Source: JAFDZV01 sp035549015
Lineage (GTDB): Bacteria; Bacteroidota; Ignavibacteria; OLB7
Reading direction: 5' to 3'
Length of the DNA stretch: 64,000 bases
Assembly: GCA_035549015.1 (NCBI GenBank)
Contig: DASZRW010000053.1
Span: forward strand, 1-64,000
Under the pieces are notes generated by a model. The model saw only the letters and a program-made list of their open reading frames with translations, searched no databases and was not told the DNA's origin. How positions within the stretch are numbered: the first letter of the stretch is position 1; every line of letters begins with the position of its first letter. Positions 26,326-35,115 of the stretch are shown here, one piece after another. The translations under genes were made by a program, and so were the position numbers.

Positions 26326-27331
26326 CACCACCGGCGGCGAGCCGCTGCGCATCATCGTCACCGGAGGCTACGGCTTCATCGGCTCCAATCTGATTCTGGC
26401 GCTGCTGGAGCGCCATCCCTCCTGGAACATCGTCAACGTGGACGCCGTTACCTACGCGGCCGATCCCGCGAACCTGGCGTCGCTGGAAGGCGATCCGCGC
26501 CACGAGTTCCGGCAGATCGACATCGTGAACCGCGATGCCGTGCGCGCTCTGGTGCAGGAGGTTCGTCCGGACGGCATCTTCCATCTCGCCGCGGAGTCCC
26601 ATGTGGACAACAGCATCCGCGGCCCGGAGCAGTTCATCCTGACAAACGTCCTCGGGACGTTCAATCTGCTGGAGGAGGCGCGGCAGGCATGGGGCGGGGA
26701 TGCATCGAAGCGGTTCCTGCACATCTCCACCGATGAAGTGTATGGCTCGCTCGGGGAGGCCGGAGCGTTCACCGAGGAGAGCCGGTACGAGCCCAACAGC
26801 CCGTATTCGGCGTCGAAGGCGGGAAGCGATCACCTCGTGCGCGCGTGGCATCACACGTACGGCATGAACGTGGTCACCACGAACTGCTCCAACAACTACG
26901 GGCCGCGCCAGCATCGCGAGAAACTGATCCCGACGGTGATCGCAACCGCGCTCGCGCACCGGCCGATCCCGGTCTACGGCCAGGGGCTGAACGTTCGCGA
27001 CTGGCTGTATGTTACCGACCACTGCGCCGCGCTGGACCTCGCGTTCACGCACGGCCGCGCCGGGGAGACCTATGTCGTGGGGGGGCGTAACGAGTGGCGC
27101 AACATCGATCTTGTCCGCATGCTCTGCCGCCTGCTGGATGAAGAGGTGGGCGCCGGACCCGAGGGGGGATATGAGAGCCTGATCACCTTCGTGACCGATC
27201 GGCCGGGGCATGACGCCCGCTATGCGATCGATCCCTCGAAGATCGAATCGGAACTGGGATGGCGCGGGGCCACGACGTTCGAAGACGGCCTGCGCGCCAC
27301 CGTGCGCTGGTATGCGGGGTCTGCTCATTGA
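26318..27331 (+). CDS. rfbB: dTDP-glucose 4,6-dehydratase
   Basis: 337 residues from the ATG at 26318; an upstream ATG at 26300 is also in frame. It converts dTDP-glucose to dTDP-4-keto-6-deoxyglucose. Seen: VTGGYGFIGSNL, LAAESHVDNSI, HISTDEVYGSLG with the catalytic Thr-Asp-Glu, YxxxK in SPYSASKAGSDH, and NCSNNYGPRQHREKLIP. The rhamnose partners rmlA, rmlC and rmlD are not in this window. The keto sugar may therefore feed the DegT aminotransferases, or the others lie elsewhere. Overlap with the gene before suggests translational coupling. Confidence 0.93.
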   Translation: MDSTTGGEPLRIIVTGGYGFIGSNLILALLERHPSWNIVNVDAVTYAADPANLASLEGDPRHEFRQIDIVNRDAVRALVQEVRPDGIFHLAAESHVDNSIRGPEQFILTNVLGTFNLLEEARQAWGGDASKRFLHISTDEVYGSLGEAGAFTEESRYEPNSPYSASKAGSDHLVRAWHHTYGMNVVTTNCSNNYGPRQHREKLIPTVIATALAHRPIPVYGQGLNVRDWLYVTDHCAALDLAFTHGRAGETYVVGGRNEWRNIDLVRMLCRLLDEEVGAGPEGGYESLITFVTDRPGHDARYAIDPSKIESELGWRGATTFEDGLRATVRWYAGSAH

Positions 27332-27352
27332 TCAAGTCTTGGTGATTCAACG

Positions 27353-28366
27353 ATGAAGAAGGCACTCGTTACCGGTATCACCGGCCAGGATGGTTCCTAC
27401 CTCGCGGAGTTTCTCCTTGCGAAGGGGTACGAGGTGCATGGGATCATCCGGCGCTCCAGCTCCTTCAACACGGGGCGCATCGATCATATCTATCAGGACC
27501 CGCACGAGGGGGGGCGCCTGAAGCTGATCCACGGCGACCTGAACGATCCCTCCGCACTGAACCGCATCCTGCGCGATGTGGAGCCGGACGAGATCTACAA
27601 CCTCGGCGCGCAGAGCCACGTTCGCGTCTCCTTCGACATCCCGGAGTACACCGGGGACGTCACCGGGCTGGGTGTCGTGCGGCTGCTGGAGGCGATCCGG
27701 GAGACGGGGATCGAGACGAAGCTCTACCAGGCCTCCTCCAGCGAGATGTACGGCAAGGTGATGGCGGTGCCGCAGGACGAGGAGACGCCGTTCTATCCGC
27801 GCTCGCCGTACGGCTGTGCGAAGGTGTACGGCTACTGGATCACGCGCAACTATCGCGAGAGCTACGGGATGTTCGCGTGCAACGGCATCCTCTTCAATCA
27901 CGAGAGCCCGCGGCGCGGCGAGACGTTCGTGACGCGCAAGATCACGCGGGCCGTTGCCCGCATTCGCGCAGGTCTGCAGGAGAAACTCTATCTGGGCAAT
28001 CTGGACGCGAAGCGCGACTGGGGCTATGCGCCGGACTACGTGGAGGCGATGTGGCTGATGATGCAGCACGAGCAGGCCGATGACTTCGTGATCGCAACCG
28101 GCGAGACCCACAGTGTGCGCGAGTTTCTGGTGGAGGCGTTCTCGCTGGCGGGGCTGAACTGGGAGAAGTATGTGGAGATCGATCCGAAGTACTTCCGCCC
28201 CGCCGAGGTGGACCTGCTGATCGGCGATGCATCGAAGGCACGGCGCCTGCTTGGATGGGCGCCGCGCGTGGGATTCAGGGAGCTGGTGAAGATCATGGTG
28301 GAGGCGGACATCGAGCTGCTGGACCGCCGCCTCTCCGGGAGGATCGCGAGCGAGCGGGAGCACTGA
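27353..28366 (+). CDS. gmd: GDP-mannose 4,6-dehydratase
   Basis: 337 residues. Gmd makes GDP-4-keto-6-deoxymannose, the precursor of GDP-L-fucose and other 6-deoxyhexoses. Seen: ITGQDGSYLAEFLL (NADP-binding Rossmann motif), IIRRSSSFNTGRID, YQASSSEMYGKV, the YxxxK in SPYGCAKVYGYW and FNHESPRRGETFVTRKI. The C-terminal segment FRPAEVDLLIGDASKAR is diagnostic. It starts 21 bases after the rfbB stop. Its pathway partner fcl lies two genes on. Confidence 0.96.
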   Translation: MKKALVTGITGQDGSYLAEFLLAKGYEVHGIIRRSSSFNTGRIDHIYQDPHEGGRLKLIHGDLNDPSALNRILRDVEPDEIYNLGAQSHVRVSFDIPEYTGDVTGLGVVRLLEAIRETGIETKLYQASSSEMYGKVMAVPQDEETPFYPRSPYGCAKVYGYWITRNYRESYGMFACNGILFNHESPRRGETFVTRKITRAVARIRAGLQEKLYLGNLDAKRDWGYAPDYVEAMWLMMQHEQADDFVIATGETHSVREFLVEAFSLAGLNWEKYVEIDPKYFRPAEVDLLIGDASKARRLLGWAPRVGFRELVKIMVEADIELLDRRLSGRIASEREH

Positions 28367-28478
28367 TCCGCTCCCGCCGGCTGCCTGTATCCCTTGTTCC
28401 TGCGGTTGTTGCGGCGAGAGCAATCCGTACGCCTCGCAGTTCGTTCCCTTCGTTCCTCACGTCTCTCACATCGATCTC

Positions 28479-29216
28479 ATGGCCGGGAAACTTCACGCGA
28501 TAGCGCGACGACTGGTGAAAGGGAAGCGACCCGCGGCCGCGCTGGATGTGGAGCGTGCGGAGCAGACCTTCTACATCGAGTATCTGCGCGACGGCATGGT
28601 GGTCTTCGATGTGGGGGCGAATGTGGGGGAGCTTACGCTTCTCTTCTCGCGCTTCGCCGGACGGAACGGAGTGGTGCATGCGTTCGAGGCGAGCAGCCGG
28701 GTGTTCGAGCGTCTGAGCCGGATCTGCGAGCTTGCCGGTTGCACGCGTGCGGTGCTGAATCACTGTGCCGTGGCGGACACCGTTGGAACGTTGAAGCTCC
28801 ACGTCTACAGCGACGAGTTCTCCGGATGGAACACGCTGGCCGATCGTCCGCTGGCGAACTACAACATCAGCGCGGCTCCGGTTGCGATCGAGGATGTGCC
28901 GTCCACGACGGTGGACGCATACTGCGCCGGGCATGGGATCGAGCGGATCGACCTGTTGAAGATCGACGTTGAAGGGGCCGAGTATCAGGTGCTGCTGGGT
29001 GCGCGCAGAATGCTCACGGAGCGGCGCATCGCCTGCTGCGTCTTCGAGTTCGGTCAGACAACGTTCGACATGGGAAACCGTCCGTCGGAGATCCGTCGCT
29101 ACCTCGAGGAGTGCGGCTACGCGATCCGGAATATCGTGAAGGGCGATCCGGCCTTCCCCGGCGGCGACAACGTGGACGATGCACGGTTCTCCCTGCACGT
29201 CGCCGTGCCGCGATAG
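28479..29216 (+). CDS. FkbM-family SAM-dependent methyltransferase
   Basis: 245 residues. FkbM enzymes usually O-methylate sugars or polyketides. Seen: motif I VVFDVGANVGELTLLFSRF, the acidic residue in VVHAFEASSRVFERL, and the family hallmark IDLLKIDVEGAEYQVLLGA. It lies between gmd and fcl, which suggests that it methylates a fucose or another sugar of the exported glycan. Substrate not determinable from sequence. Confidence 0.9.
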   Translation: MAGKLHAIARRLVKGKRPAAALDVERAEQTFYIEYLRDGMVVFDVGANVGELTLLFSRFAGRNGVVHAFEASSRVFERLSRICELAGCTRAVLNHCAVADTVGTLKLHVYSDEFSGWNTLADRPLANYNISAAPVAIEDVPSTTVDAYCAGHGIERIDLLKIDVEGAEYQVLLGARRMLTERRIACCVFEFGQTTFDMGNRPSEIRRYLEECGYAIRNIVKGDPAFPGGDNVDDARFSLHVAVPR

Positions 29217-29318
29217 ACGGTATTCCGTTGCCGTTCGATGCTGCAACGCATCGGTAACTACAGCGAACCCCGACGCCGAGTCCGGGGGGAGCGCACCAGG
29301 AACCATACTGAAGGCTTC

Positions 29319-30413
29319 GTGACGCAATCCTCCAAGATCTATGTTGCCGGCCATCGCGGCATGGTGGGATCGTCGATCCACCGCGCCCTGGTTGCCCGGG
29401 GCTTCACGAACGTCGTGATGCGCGGCAGCGACGAGCTGGACCTGCGCCGCCAGGATCAGACGGAGCACTTCTTCGCCAGGGAGCGTCCGGAGTATGTGTT
29501 CCTTGCTGCGGCGCGGGTGGGGGGGATTCTGGCCAACAACACCTACCGCGCCGATTTCATCAGCGACAATCTCTCCATCGCGCTCAACGTGATCCAGTGC
29601 GCGCATCGGTTCGGCGTGAAGAAACTGCTGAACCTGGGGTCATCCTGCATCTATCCGAAGCACGCGCCGCAGCCGATGCGCGAGGAGCATCTGCTCGCCG
29701 GCCCGCTGGAGCCCACCAATGAGCCGTACGCGATCGCCAAGATCGCGGCCATCAAACTCTGCGGTGCCTTCAACGACCAGCACGGCACGGACTTCATCTC
29801 CCTGATGCCGACCAATCTCTACGGCGAGAACGACAACTTCAACCTCGAGACGGCGCACGTGCTCCCGGCACTCATCCGCAAGTTCGAGCTTGCGCGCCTG
29901 CTGCGTGCCGGTGATGCCGCGGCGTTGCGTGCCGACATCCGCGCCATGCCGGTCGGGTTCGGCGGCGCGGAGAGCCTGCACGCCGCGAGTGAGGCGGAGA
30001 TCGCCGGCGCGCTCGCCTCGCGCGGCGTCACCGCCGATGAGGTTGTGCTCTGGGGAACCGGCACACCGAGGCGCGAGTTCCTGCATGCGGACGATCTTGC
30101 CGCCGCATCGCTCTTCATGATGGAGCACCACACGCATCGCGAGATCGGCGAGTTCGTGAACGTGGGCGTGGGCGAGGATCTGCCGATCGGCGAGCTGGCG
30201 TCGCTGATCGGTGAGGTCGTTGGATACGATGGCGCCATTCGCTACGACGCATCGAAGCCGGACGGCACGCCACGCAAGCTTCTGGATGTGACGCGCCTTC
30301 ACGACCTGGGCTGGCGTGCATCGATCGATCTGCGTACCGGCCTGGAGCGGACCGTTGCATGGTACCGGTCGCACGTGCGCGCCCGTGCGCGGCAGGAGGA
30401 GGCAGCGGGATGA
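29319..30413 (+). CDS. fcl: GDP-L-fucose synthase (GDP-4-keto-6-deoxymannose epimerase/reductase)
   Basis: About 364 residues from a GTG at 29319 (VTQSSKIYVAGHRGMVG), the position where family members start; an ATG at 29238 would add 27 unrelated residues. It performs the C3/C5 epimerisation and C4 reduction that yield GDP-L-fucose. Seen: VAGHRGMVGSSIHRAL, LNLGSSCIYPKHAPQPM, YxxxK in EPYAIAKIAAIKL, and LMPTNLYGENDNF. The protein is longer than the usual about 320 residues because of an insertion of about 40 residues before EVVLWGTGTPRREFLHADD. Its stop overlaps the Wzm start (ATGA). Confidence 0.94.
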   Translation: MTQSSKIYVAGHRGMVGSSIHRALVARGFTNVVMRGSDELDLRRQDQTEHFFARERPEYVFLAAARVGGILANNTYRADFISDNLSIALNVIQCAHRFGVKKLLNLGSSCIYPKHAPQPMREEHLLAGPLEPTNEPYAIAKIAAIKLCGAFNDQHGTDFISLMPTNLYGENDNFNLETAHVLPALIRKFELARLLRAGDAAALRADIRAMPVGFGGAESLHAASEAEIAGALASRGVTADEVVLWGTGTPRREFLHADDLAAASLFMMEHHTHREIGEFVNVGVGEDLPIGELASLIGEVVGYDGAIRYDASKPDGTPRKLLDVTRLHDLGWRASIDLRTGLERTVAWYRSHVRARARQEEAAG

Positions 30414-31351
30414 GCACGACTCCGGATCCCACGCACACAGGGCAGCCGTCGCCGGCCGGTCATCCATCGGAGCCGGGGCATCCATCGGAGCCGGGGCATT
30501 CATCGGAGCCGGGGCATCGTGCCGCGCATCGTCTGCCTCATACCGTGATCCAGCCCTCGCAGGGATGGGCCTCGCTCCGCCTGCGGGAGCTGTGGGACTA
30601 TCGCGACCTGCTCTACTTCCTCGTGTGGCGCGACATCAAGGTGCGCTACAAGCAGACCTTCCTGGGCGCAGGCTGGGCAATCATCCAGCCGTTCGCCACG
30701 ATGGTTGTCTTCAGTCTCTTCTTCGGGAAGCTGGCCAGGATCTCCTCGGACGGCCTGCCGTATCCGGTCTTCACGTTCTGCGCGCTCATTCCGTGGCAGC
30801 TCTTCGCGTTCGCGCTGAACGAGGCCAGCAACAGCCTGGTTGCCAACGAGCGCCTGGTCACCAAGGTCTACTTCCCGCGCCTCGCCATTCCGATTGCCGG
30901 TGTGCTCGCCGGCCTTGTGGACTTCTCCATAGCATTTGTCGTGCTTCTCGGCATGATGTTGTTCTACGGCATCATGCCAACCATTGCCGTTGTAACGCTG
31001 CCGCTCTTCGTGCTGCTGGCCGTTGCAACGGCGCTCGCGGTTGGGCTCTGGCTCTCCGCGTTGAACGTTCAGTATCGCGACGTGCGGTATACCATACCGT
31101 TCATTACGCAGTTCTGGCTCTTCATCACGCCGATTGCCTATCCGAGCAGTCTGGTGCCGGAGAAGTGGCGCGCGCTGTATGGTCTGAATCCCATGGCAGG
31201 CGTTGTTGAAGGATTCCGCTGGGCCCTTCTCGGCAGGGGGGGAAGCCCGGGGCCGATGGTATTCGTCTCCGCCGCGGTGGTGGCCGTTCTCCTGTTCGGA
31301 GGCCTGGCCTACTTTCGGCGCATGGAACGTACGTTCGCGGATGTCGTGTAG
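30410..31351 (+). CDS. wzm: ABC-2-type polysaccharide export permease (Wzm-like)
   Basis: 313 residues from the ATG at 30410, coupled to fcl by a 4-base overlap. About 50 hydrophilic residues containing a HPSEPG repeat precede the family start (LRELWDYRDLLYFLVWRDIKVRYKQ). The six membrane segments of the TagG/Wzm family follow, with the conserved LFFGKLA, NSLVANERLVTKVYFPR and LNVQYRDVRYTIPF segments and the C-terminal LNPMAGVVEGFRWALLG. It forms the membrane channel for an undecaprenyl-linked polysaccharide together with the ATPase encoded next. Confidence 0.93.
   Translation: MSTTPDPTHTGQPSPAGHPSEPGHPSEPGHSSEPGHRAAHRLPHTVIQPSQGWASLRLRELWDYRDLLYFLVWRDIKVRYKQTFLGAGWAIIQPFATMVVFSLFFGKLARISSDGLPYPVFTFCALIPWQLFAFALNEASNSLVANERLVTKVYFPRLAIPIAGVLAGLVDFSIAFVVLLGMMLFYGIMPTIAVVTLPLFVLLAVATALAVGLWLSALNVQYRDVRYTIPFITQFWLFITPIAYPSSLVPEKWRALYGLNPMAGVVEGFRWALLGRGGSPGPMVFVSAAVVAVLLFGGLAYFRRMERTFADVV
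30461..30514 (+). repeat. Three 18-bp tandem repeats within the Wzm N-terminal extension
   Basis: Three units of CATCCATCGGAGCCGGGG (one T change in the third) at 30461, 30479 and 30497 encode the repeated residues HPSEPG / HSSEPG. In frame, so copy-number change would only lengthen or shorten the cytoplasmic tail. Confidence 0.95.
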
Positions 31352-31466
31352 GTGACGGCCGGCCGCAGGCCCGTGCGGCCGCCGCCGCTGCACGGGATTG
31401 CGCGGCCACTCGATGTGAACGCCCGGCGCTGCAGCCGGAACCCATTCCCGATTCCTTGTTCTACTC

Positions 31467-32735
31467 ATGTCGTTGCCAGCAATTCGTGTGGAGAATATCG
31501 GCAAGCGCTACCGTCTCGGCACGCGCGAGCGGTATCGTGCCCTGCGCGATACGCTGACCGACATGCTGAAGGCACCGCTCCGGATGTTCGGCGGGCGATC
31601 GGGGACGAAGGAGGGCGACGACGATGGGGCGATGCTCTGGGCTCTGCGCAATGTCACGTTCGACGTGCAGCCCGGCGAGGTGGTGGGGATCATCGGCCGC
31701 AACGGTGCGGGGAAGAGCACGCTGCTGAAGATCCTCTCGCGCATCACGGAGCCCACCGAGGGGAGGGCGGAGATCAACGGGCGCGTGGGCTCGCTGCTGG
31801 AGGTGGGAACCGGCTTCCATCCGGAGTTGAGCGGTCGGGAGAATGTCTTCCTCAACGGCGCCATTCTTGGAATGCGGCGCGAGGAGATCACGCGCAAGTT
31901 CGACGAGATCATCGCCTTCGCCGAGGTGGAGAAGTTCGTGGACACGCCGGTGAAGCGCTACTCCAGCGGCATGTACGTGCGGCTGGCCTTTGCCGTGGCC
32001 GCGCATCTGGAGCCGGAGATCATGCTGGTGGACGAGGTGCTGGCGGTTGGCGATGCGGCCTTTCAGAAGAAATGTCTCGGGAAGATGGGGGATGTTGCGC
32101 GCGAGGGGAGGACCGTGCTCTTCGTGAGCCACAACATGGCGGCGGTGGAGAATCTGTGCGAGCGGGGCGTGCTGCTGAACCACGGCGGCGTGGAGTTCGT
32201 GGGGACGCAGACGGAGGCGATCGGCAGATATCTGAAGGGACTGACCGATGTCTCCGTGACGCTGCGCGACCGGAGGGACCGCCGCGGCCGTGGCGGCGTG
32301 CGGATCGTCGCGATAGAGCTGCGCGATGCCGGCGGGCGCCCGATCGATGTGGCGATGTGCGGGCAGGAGATAGATATCGTGATGCGATACGAAGCGGAGC
32401 CGGGCATTTCCGGACGCGGAGTGGTTGCCAGCATTGCCGTGAAGACGGCGATGGACGTGCCGGTTTTCCTGCATCACAACCGATTGACGAAGGAGGAGTT
32501 CGGCGCCCTTCCGCCGCGCGGCGCGTTCGTACTTCGCGTGAAGGATCTTCCGCTTCCTCCGGCCGGCTACCGGCTCGACTACAGCGTGATCGAGAACGGT
32601 TCGCTGCTCGATGCCATCGCCGAGGCGATGGACCTGAATGTCATTGCCGGTGACTTCTACGGCTCCGGCGAAGTTCCTCCCATCTCGCACGGCGTCTCGC
32701 TTGTCAGCGGAACCTGGCGCCTCGAGACGGAATAG
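31467..32735 (+). CDS. wzt: ABC-type polysaccharide export ATPase with C-terminal carbohydrate-binding-like domain (Wzt)
   Basis: 422 residues. The N-terminal nucleotide-binding domain has Walker A GRNGAGKST at 77-85, the family's degenerate signature YSSGMYVRLAFAVAAHLEPE, Walker B IMLVDEVLAVGD and the switch FVSHN. Residues from about 280 form a Wzt-type C-terminal beta-sandwich (VRIVAIELRDAGGRP ... VSLVSGTWRLETE). In systems where Wzt has this domain, it recognises the modified, non-reducing end of the finished glycan before export. Nearby methyltransferases are candidates for that modification. It follows wzm after 115 bases. Confidence 0.94.
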   Translation: MSLPAIRVENIGKRYRLGTRERYRALRDTLTDMLKAPLRMFGGRSGTKEGDDDGAMLWALRNVTFDVQPGEVVGIIGRNGAGKSTLLKILSRITEPTEGRAEINGRVGSLLEVGTGFHPELSGRENVFLNGAILGMRREEITRKFDEIIAFAEVEKFVDTPVKRYSSGMYVRLAFAVAAHLEPEIMLVDEVLAVGDAAFQKKCLGKMGDVAREGRTVLFVSHNMAAVENLCERGVLLNHGGVEFVGTQTEAIGRYLKGLTDVSVTLRDRRDRRGRGGVRIVAIELRDAGGRPIDVAMCGQEIDIVMRYEAEPGISGRGVVASIAVKTAMDVPVFLHHNRLTKEEFGALPPRGAFVLRVKDLPLPPAGYRLDYSVIENGSLLDAIAEAMDLNVIAGDFYGSGEVPPISHGVSLVSGTWRLETE

Positions 32736-32768
32736 GCTGGAGCCGACTGGACGAATACCAATCCCGTT

Positions 32769-33509
32769 ATGCGACCTGGCTTCTGGATGCTCCGCAATTA
32801 CAAGCGACGCCTGTGGCGCGTTCCCTCGGCATGGTGGGGGGAGATCGCGGCATGGCGGCGGTTCTGGAGGAGCTATCGTGCCTATCGCGCGATGGCGCCG
32901 GAGCAGGTTCCAACCATGCAGCTGCTCCCCTGCCTGAACGACGACACGGCCGAGACGCCGATCGAGCCGATCTATTTCTATCAGGATGCATGGGCATTCG
33001 AGCGGATCGTTGCCGGGCATCCGCCGGAACATGTGGACGTGGGCTCGCATCACAAGTTCGTAGCGCTCCTTTCAAAAGTGGTGCCGGTGACGATGGTGGA
33101 TATCCGCCCGCTTCCGCTTCCGCTGAACACGCTGAAGTTCCTGAAGGGATCCATCCTGGAACTCCCCTTCGCCGACGCCAGCATCGGGTCGCTCTCCTCG
33201 CTCTGCGTGGTGGAGCACATCGGCCTTGGGCGATACGGCGATCCGCTCAACCCGCATGGGTCGGAGGAAGCGATCGCGGAGTTGAAGCGCGTGGTGGCGC
33301 CGGGGGGGGATCTCTACCTATCGCTTCCGGTGGACGACGTCACGCGCGTCTACTTCAACGCGCATCGTGCGTTCGAGGAGGAGTATCTGTTCACGCTCTT
33401 CGGCGGATTCGAACTGCTCGATCGCAGGTACATCGTCCGCGGGCGATACCTGGAGAAGCGCGAGCCCGGATTCGGCATCGGCTGTTATCATCTCAAACGG
33501 AACGCGTAA
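32769..33509 (+). CDS. SAM-dependent methyltransferase, class I
   Basis: 246 residues. After a basic N terminus (MLRNYKRRLWRVPSAWW) come IYFYQDAWAFERI, HVDVGSHHKFVALLSKVV (SAM-binding motif I), VDIRPLPLPLNTLKFLKGSI and the post-motif SLCVVEHIGLGRYGDPLNP, then LKRVVAPGGDLYLSLPV. This pattern recurs in methyltransferases of O-antigen clusters, including those annotated DUF268. It sits 33 bases after wzt and may act on the polysaccharide end. Substrate unknown. Confidence 0.8.
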   Translation: MRPGFWMLRNYKRRLWRVPSAWWGEIAAWRRFWRSYRAYRAMAPEQVPTMQLLPCLNDDTAETPIEPIYFYQDAWAFERIVAGHPPEHVDVGSHHKFVALLSKVVPVTMVDIRPLPLPLNTLKFLKGSILELPFADASIGSLSSLCVVEHIGLGRYGDPLNPHGSEEAIAELKRVVAPGGDLYLSLPVDDVTRVYFNAHRAFEEEYLFTLFGGFELLDRRYIVRGRYLEKREPGFGIGCYHLKRNA

Positions 33510-33592
33510 TCGCGGCGGGCGCCTGCCTGCCGGAGAGCGGGGCCTGGGGCTGCGAAGCCCGGCCTGCCGTGATTGACGCTGCAAGAGGCACA

Positions 33593-34888
33593 ATGATTCG
33601 ACTGCATCCCATACCGGAGTACCATGAGCTCTGCCCGCGCTGCGACACGGCGCTGGAGCCGTTCGGCTGGTACATGCCCGGCATGCGGGTGCTTGCGCGG
33701 AGCCACTGCCCCGGCTGCGGAGCGGAGTACTACGGCGATCTCTCTGCCGGGCACGGCCTCTACTATCCGATGCTGCTCGACGCCGCCACCGGCGAGGTGT
33801 TCGATCGCTGGAACGTTCCCTGGTTCGCGGCATGGCTGCGCGAGAGCTATGCGGAACGTGCGGCAACCGAACATGGCTTCCACGTGGAGCAGTTCCGCGA
33901 CATCGAGCGCCCGCTTCTGCTGAACTGCCTGGACCGGTTGTACGGGCATGCGCTGCTGAAGCTGCTGAACGCCGAGTATTATCTGCGGGAGCATGCGGCG
34001 CTGGATGTGATCGTGCTGGTGCCTTCCTATCTGCGATGGATGGTCCCGGATGGCGTTGCCGCGGTCTGGAGCGTGGATCTTCCGCTGCGCGACGGCGCTG
34101 CCTGGAACGACTGGATTGCCCGCGAGATCGGGCGCCGCCTGGAGGGGTTCGATGCCCCGCTCCTTTCGATAGCCCTTTCCCATCCGCATCCGGACGATTA
34201 CTCCATCGAGTCCTTCACGGGCGTGGCTCCGTTCTCCGAGGAGCGGTGGAGCACCGATGCAGCGCATACCGTTACCTATATCTGGCGCGACGACAGGCTC
34301 TGGGAGGATCGCTCCTTCGCTCCGCTGCTGGAACGCGGCGCGCTGGAGATATCGCGCCGTGCCGGCCTCTCGCGGGTTCCGCGCCAGCGCGACAAGGTGG
34401 TGGCCCTGGCCGATGCTCTGCGCCGCGAGTTCGCGGATCTCCGCTTCGCCGTGGCCGGGCTCGGCACACCGGGAGACCTTCCGGACTGGATCGACGATGC
34501 GCGCACGGCCACCGTGAACGCCGCGCAGGAGCGTGAGTGGTGCGAGCTGTATGCGCGAAGCGGCGCGGTGATCGGCGTGCACGGCAGCAACATGCTCCTT
34601 CCCTCCGCGCATGCCGGCTCCACGTTCGAGCTGGTGTGGCCCACGCGCTGGGGGAACATCGTGCAGGATCTTCTGGTGCGCAGCGGCGATCTGCGCGAGG
34701 CGTTGCTCGCGTACCGCAATCTGCCGATCTCCGTGAAGCCGGCGGAGCTTGCGGCAATCGTTTGCGCCTATCTGCGCGATCGCGAAGGAACGATGCTGAA
34801 CCTCTCCGGCGCGGCCACGCGCCATACGCCGGAGACGCGCGCCGCCGTGGTTGCACGCCGTGATGCGCTCCGCCGCCGGCGCGGTTGA
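33593..34888 (+). CDS. Zinc-ribbon-containing putative glycosyltransferase, function uncertain
   Basis: 431 residues from the ATG at 33593, with AGAGG a few bases upstream. Four cysteines at the N terminus, C14/C17 (CPRC) and C39/C42 (CPGC), form a likely zinc ribbon. The C-terminal half has GVHGSNMLLPSAHAGSTFEL, which recalls the GVHGAGLTN motif of family GT61/DUF563 glycosyltransferases. No other domain is recognised. The locus context (between methyltransferases and a CgeB-like glycosyltransferase) favours sugar transfer, but I am not sure. A regulatory protein is less likely as no DNA-binding motif is seen. Confidence 0.6.
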   Translation: MIRLHPIPEYHELCPRCDTALEPFGWYMPGMRVLARSHCPGCGAEYYGDLSAGHGLYYPMLLDAATGEVFDRWNVPWFAAWLRESYAERAATEHGFHVEQFRDIERPLLLNCLDRLYGHALLKLLNAEYYLREHAALDVIVLVPSYLRWMVPDGVAAVWSVDLPLRDGAAWNDWIAREIGRRLEGFDAPLLSIALSHPHPDDYSIESFTGVAPFSEERWSTDAAHTVTYIWRDDRLWEDRSFAPLLERGALEISRRAGLSRVPRQRDKVVALADALRREFADLRFAVAGLGTPGDLPDWIDDARTATVNAAQEREWCELYARSGAVIGVHGSNMLLPSAHAGSTFELVWPTRWGNIVQDLLVRSGDLREALLAYRNLPISVKPAELAAIVCAYLRDREGTMLNLSGAATRHTPETRAAVVARRDALRRRRG

Positions 34889-35115
34889 CGTTCGTACGAG
34901 TGACGCCTGCATGGTTGATGCCTCCGCGGTTGGCGCCGTGCCGGACGCATCGCGGGTGCGTGCGTGCCCCATTGCAACGTGCTGCGTGCTCCGGCCCCTC
35001 CGCTGCGGCTGTTCGCCGCCGTTCCGGCAGCGAGCGCGGCAGCAAGTGCGGCAACGACTGCGGTAGCGGGTGGTGCCCGGCCTGCAATCCGTTTCCTTCA
35101 TTCATTTCGTTCGTC

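Noticed and set aside
22811..28366. A full dTDP-rhamnose (rmlABCD) operon
   Set aside because: Only the rmlB-like gene is present; no RmlA, RmlC or RmlD motifs were found in the window.
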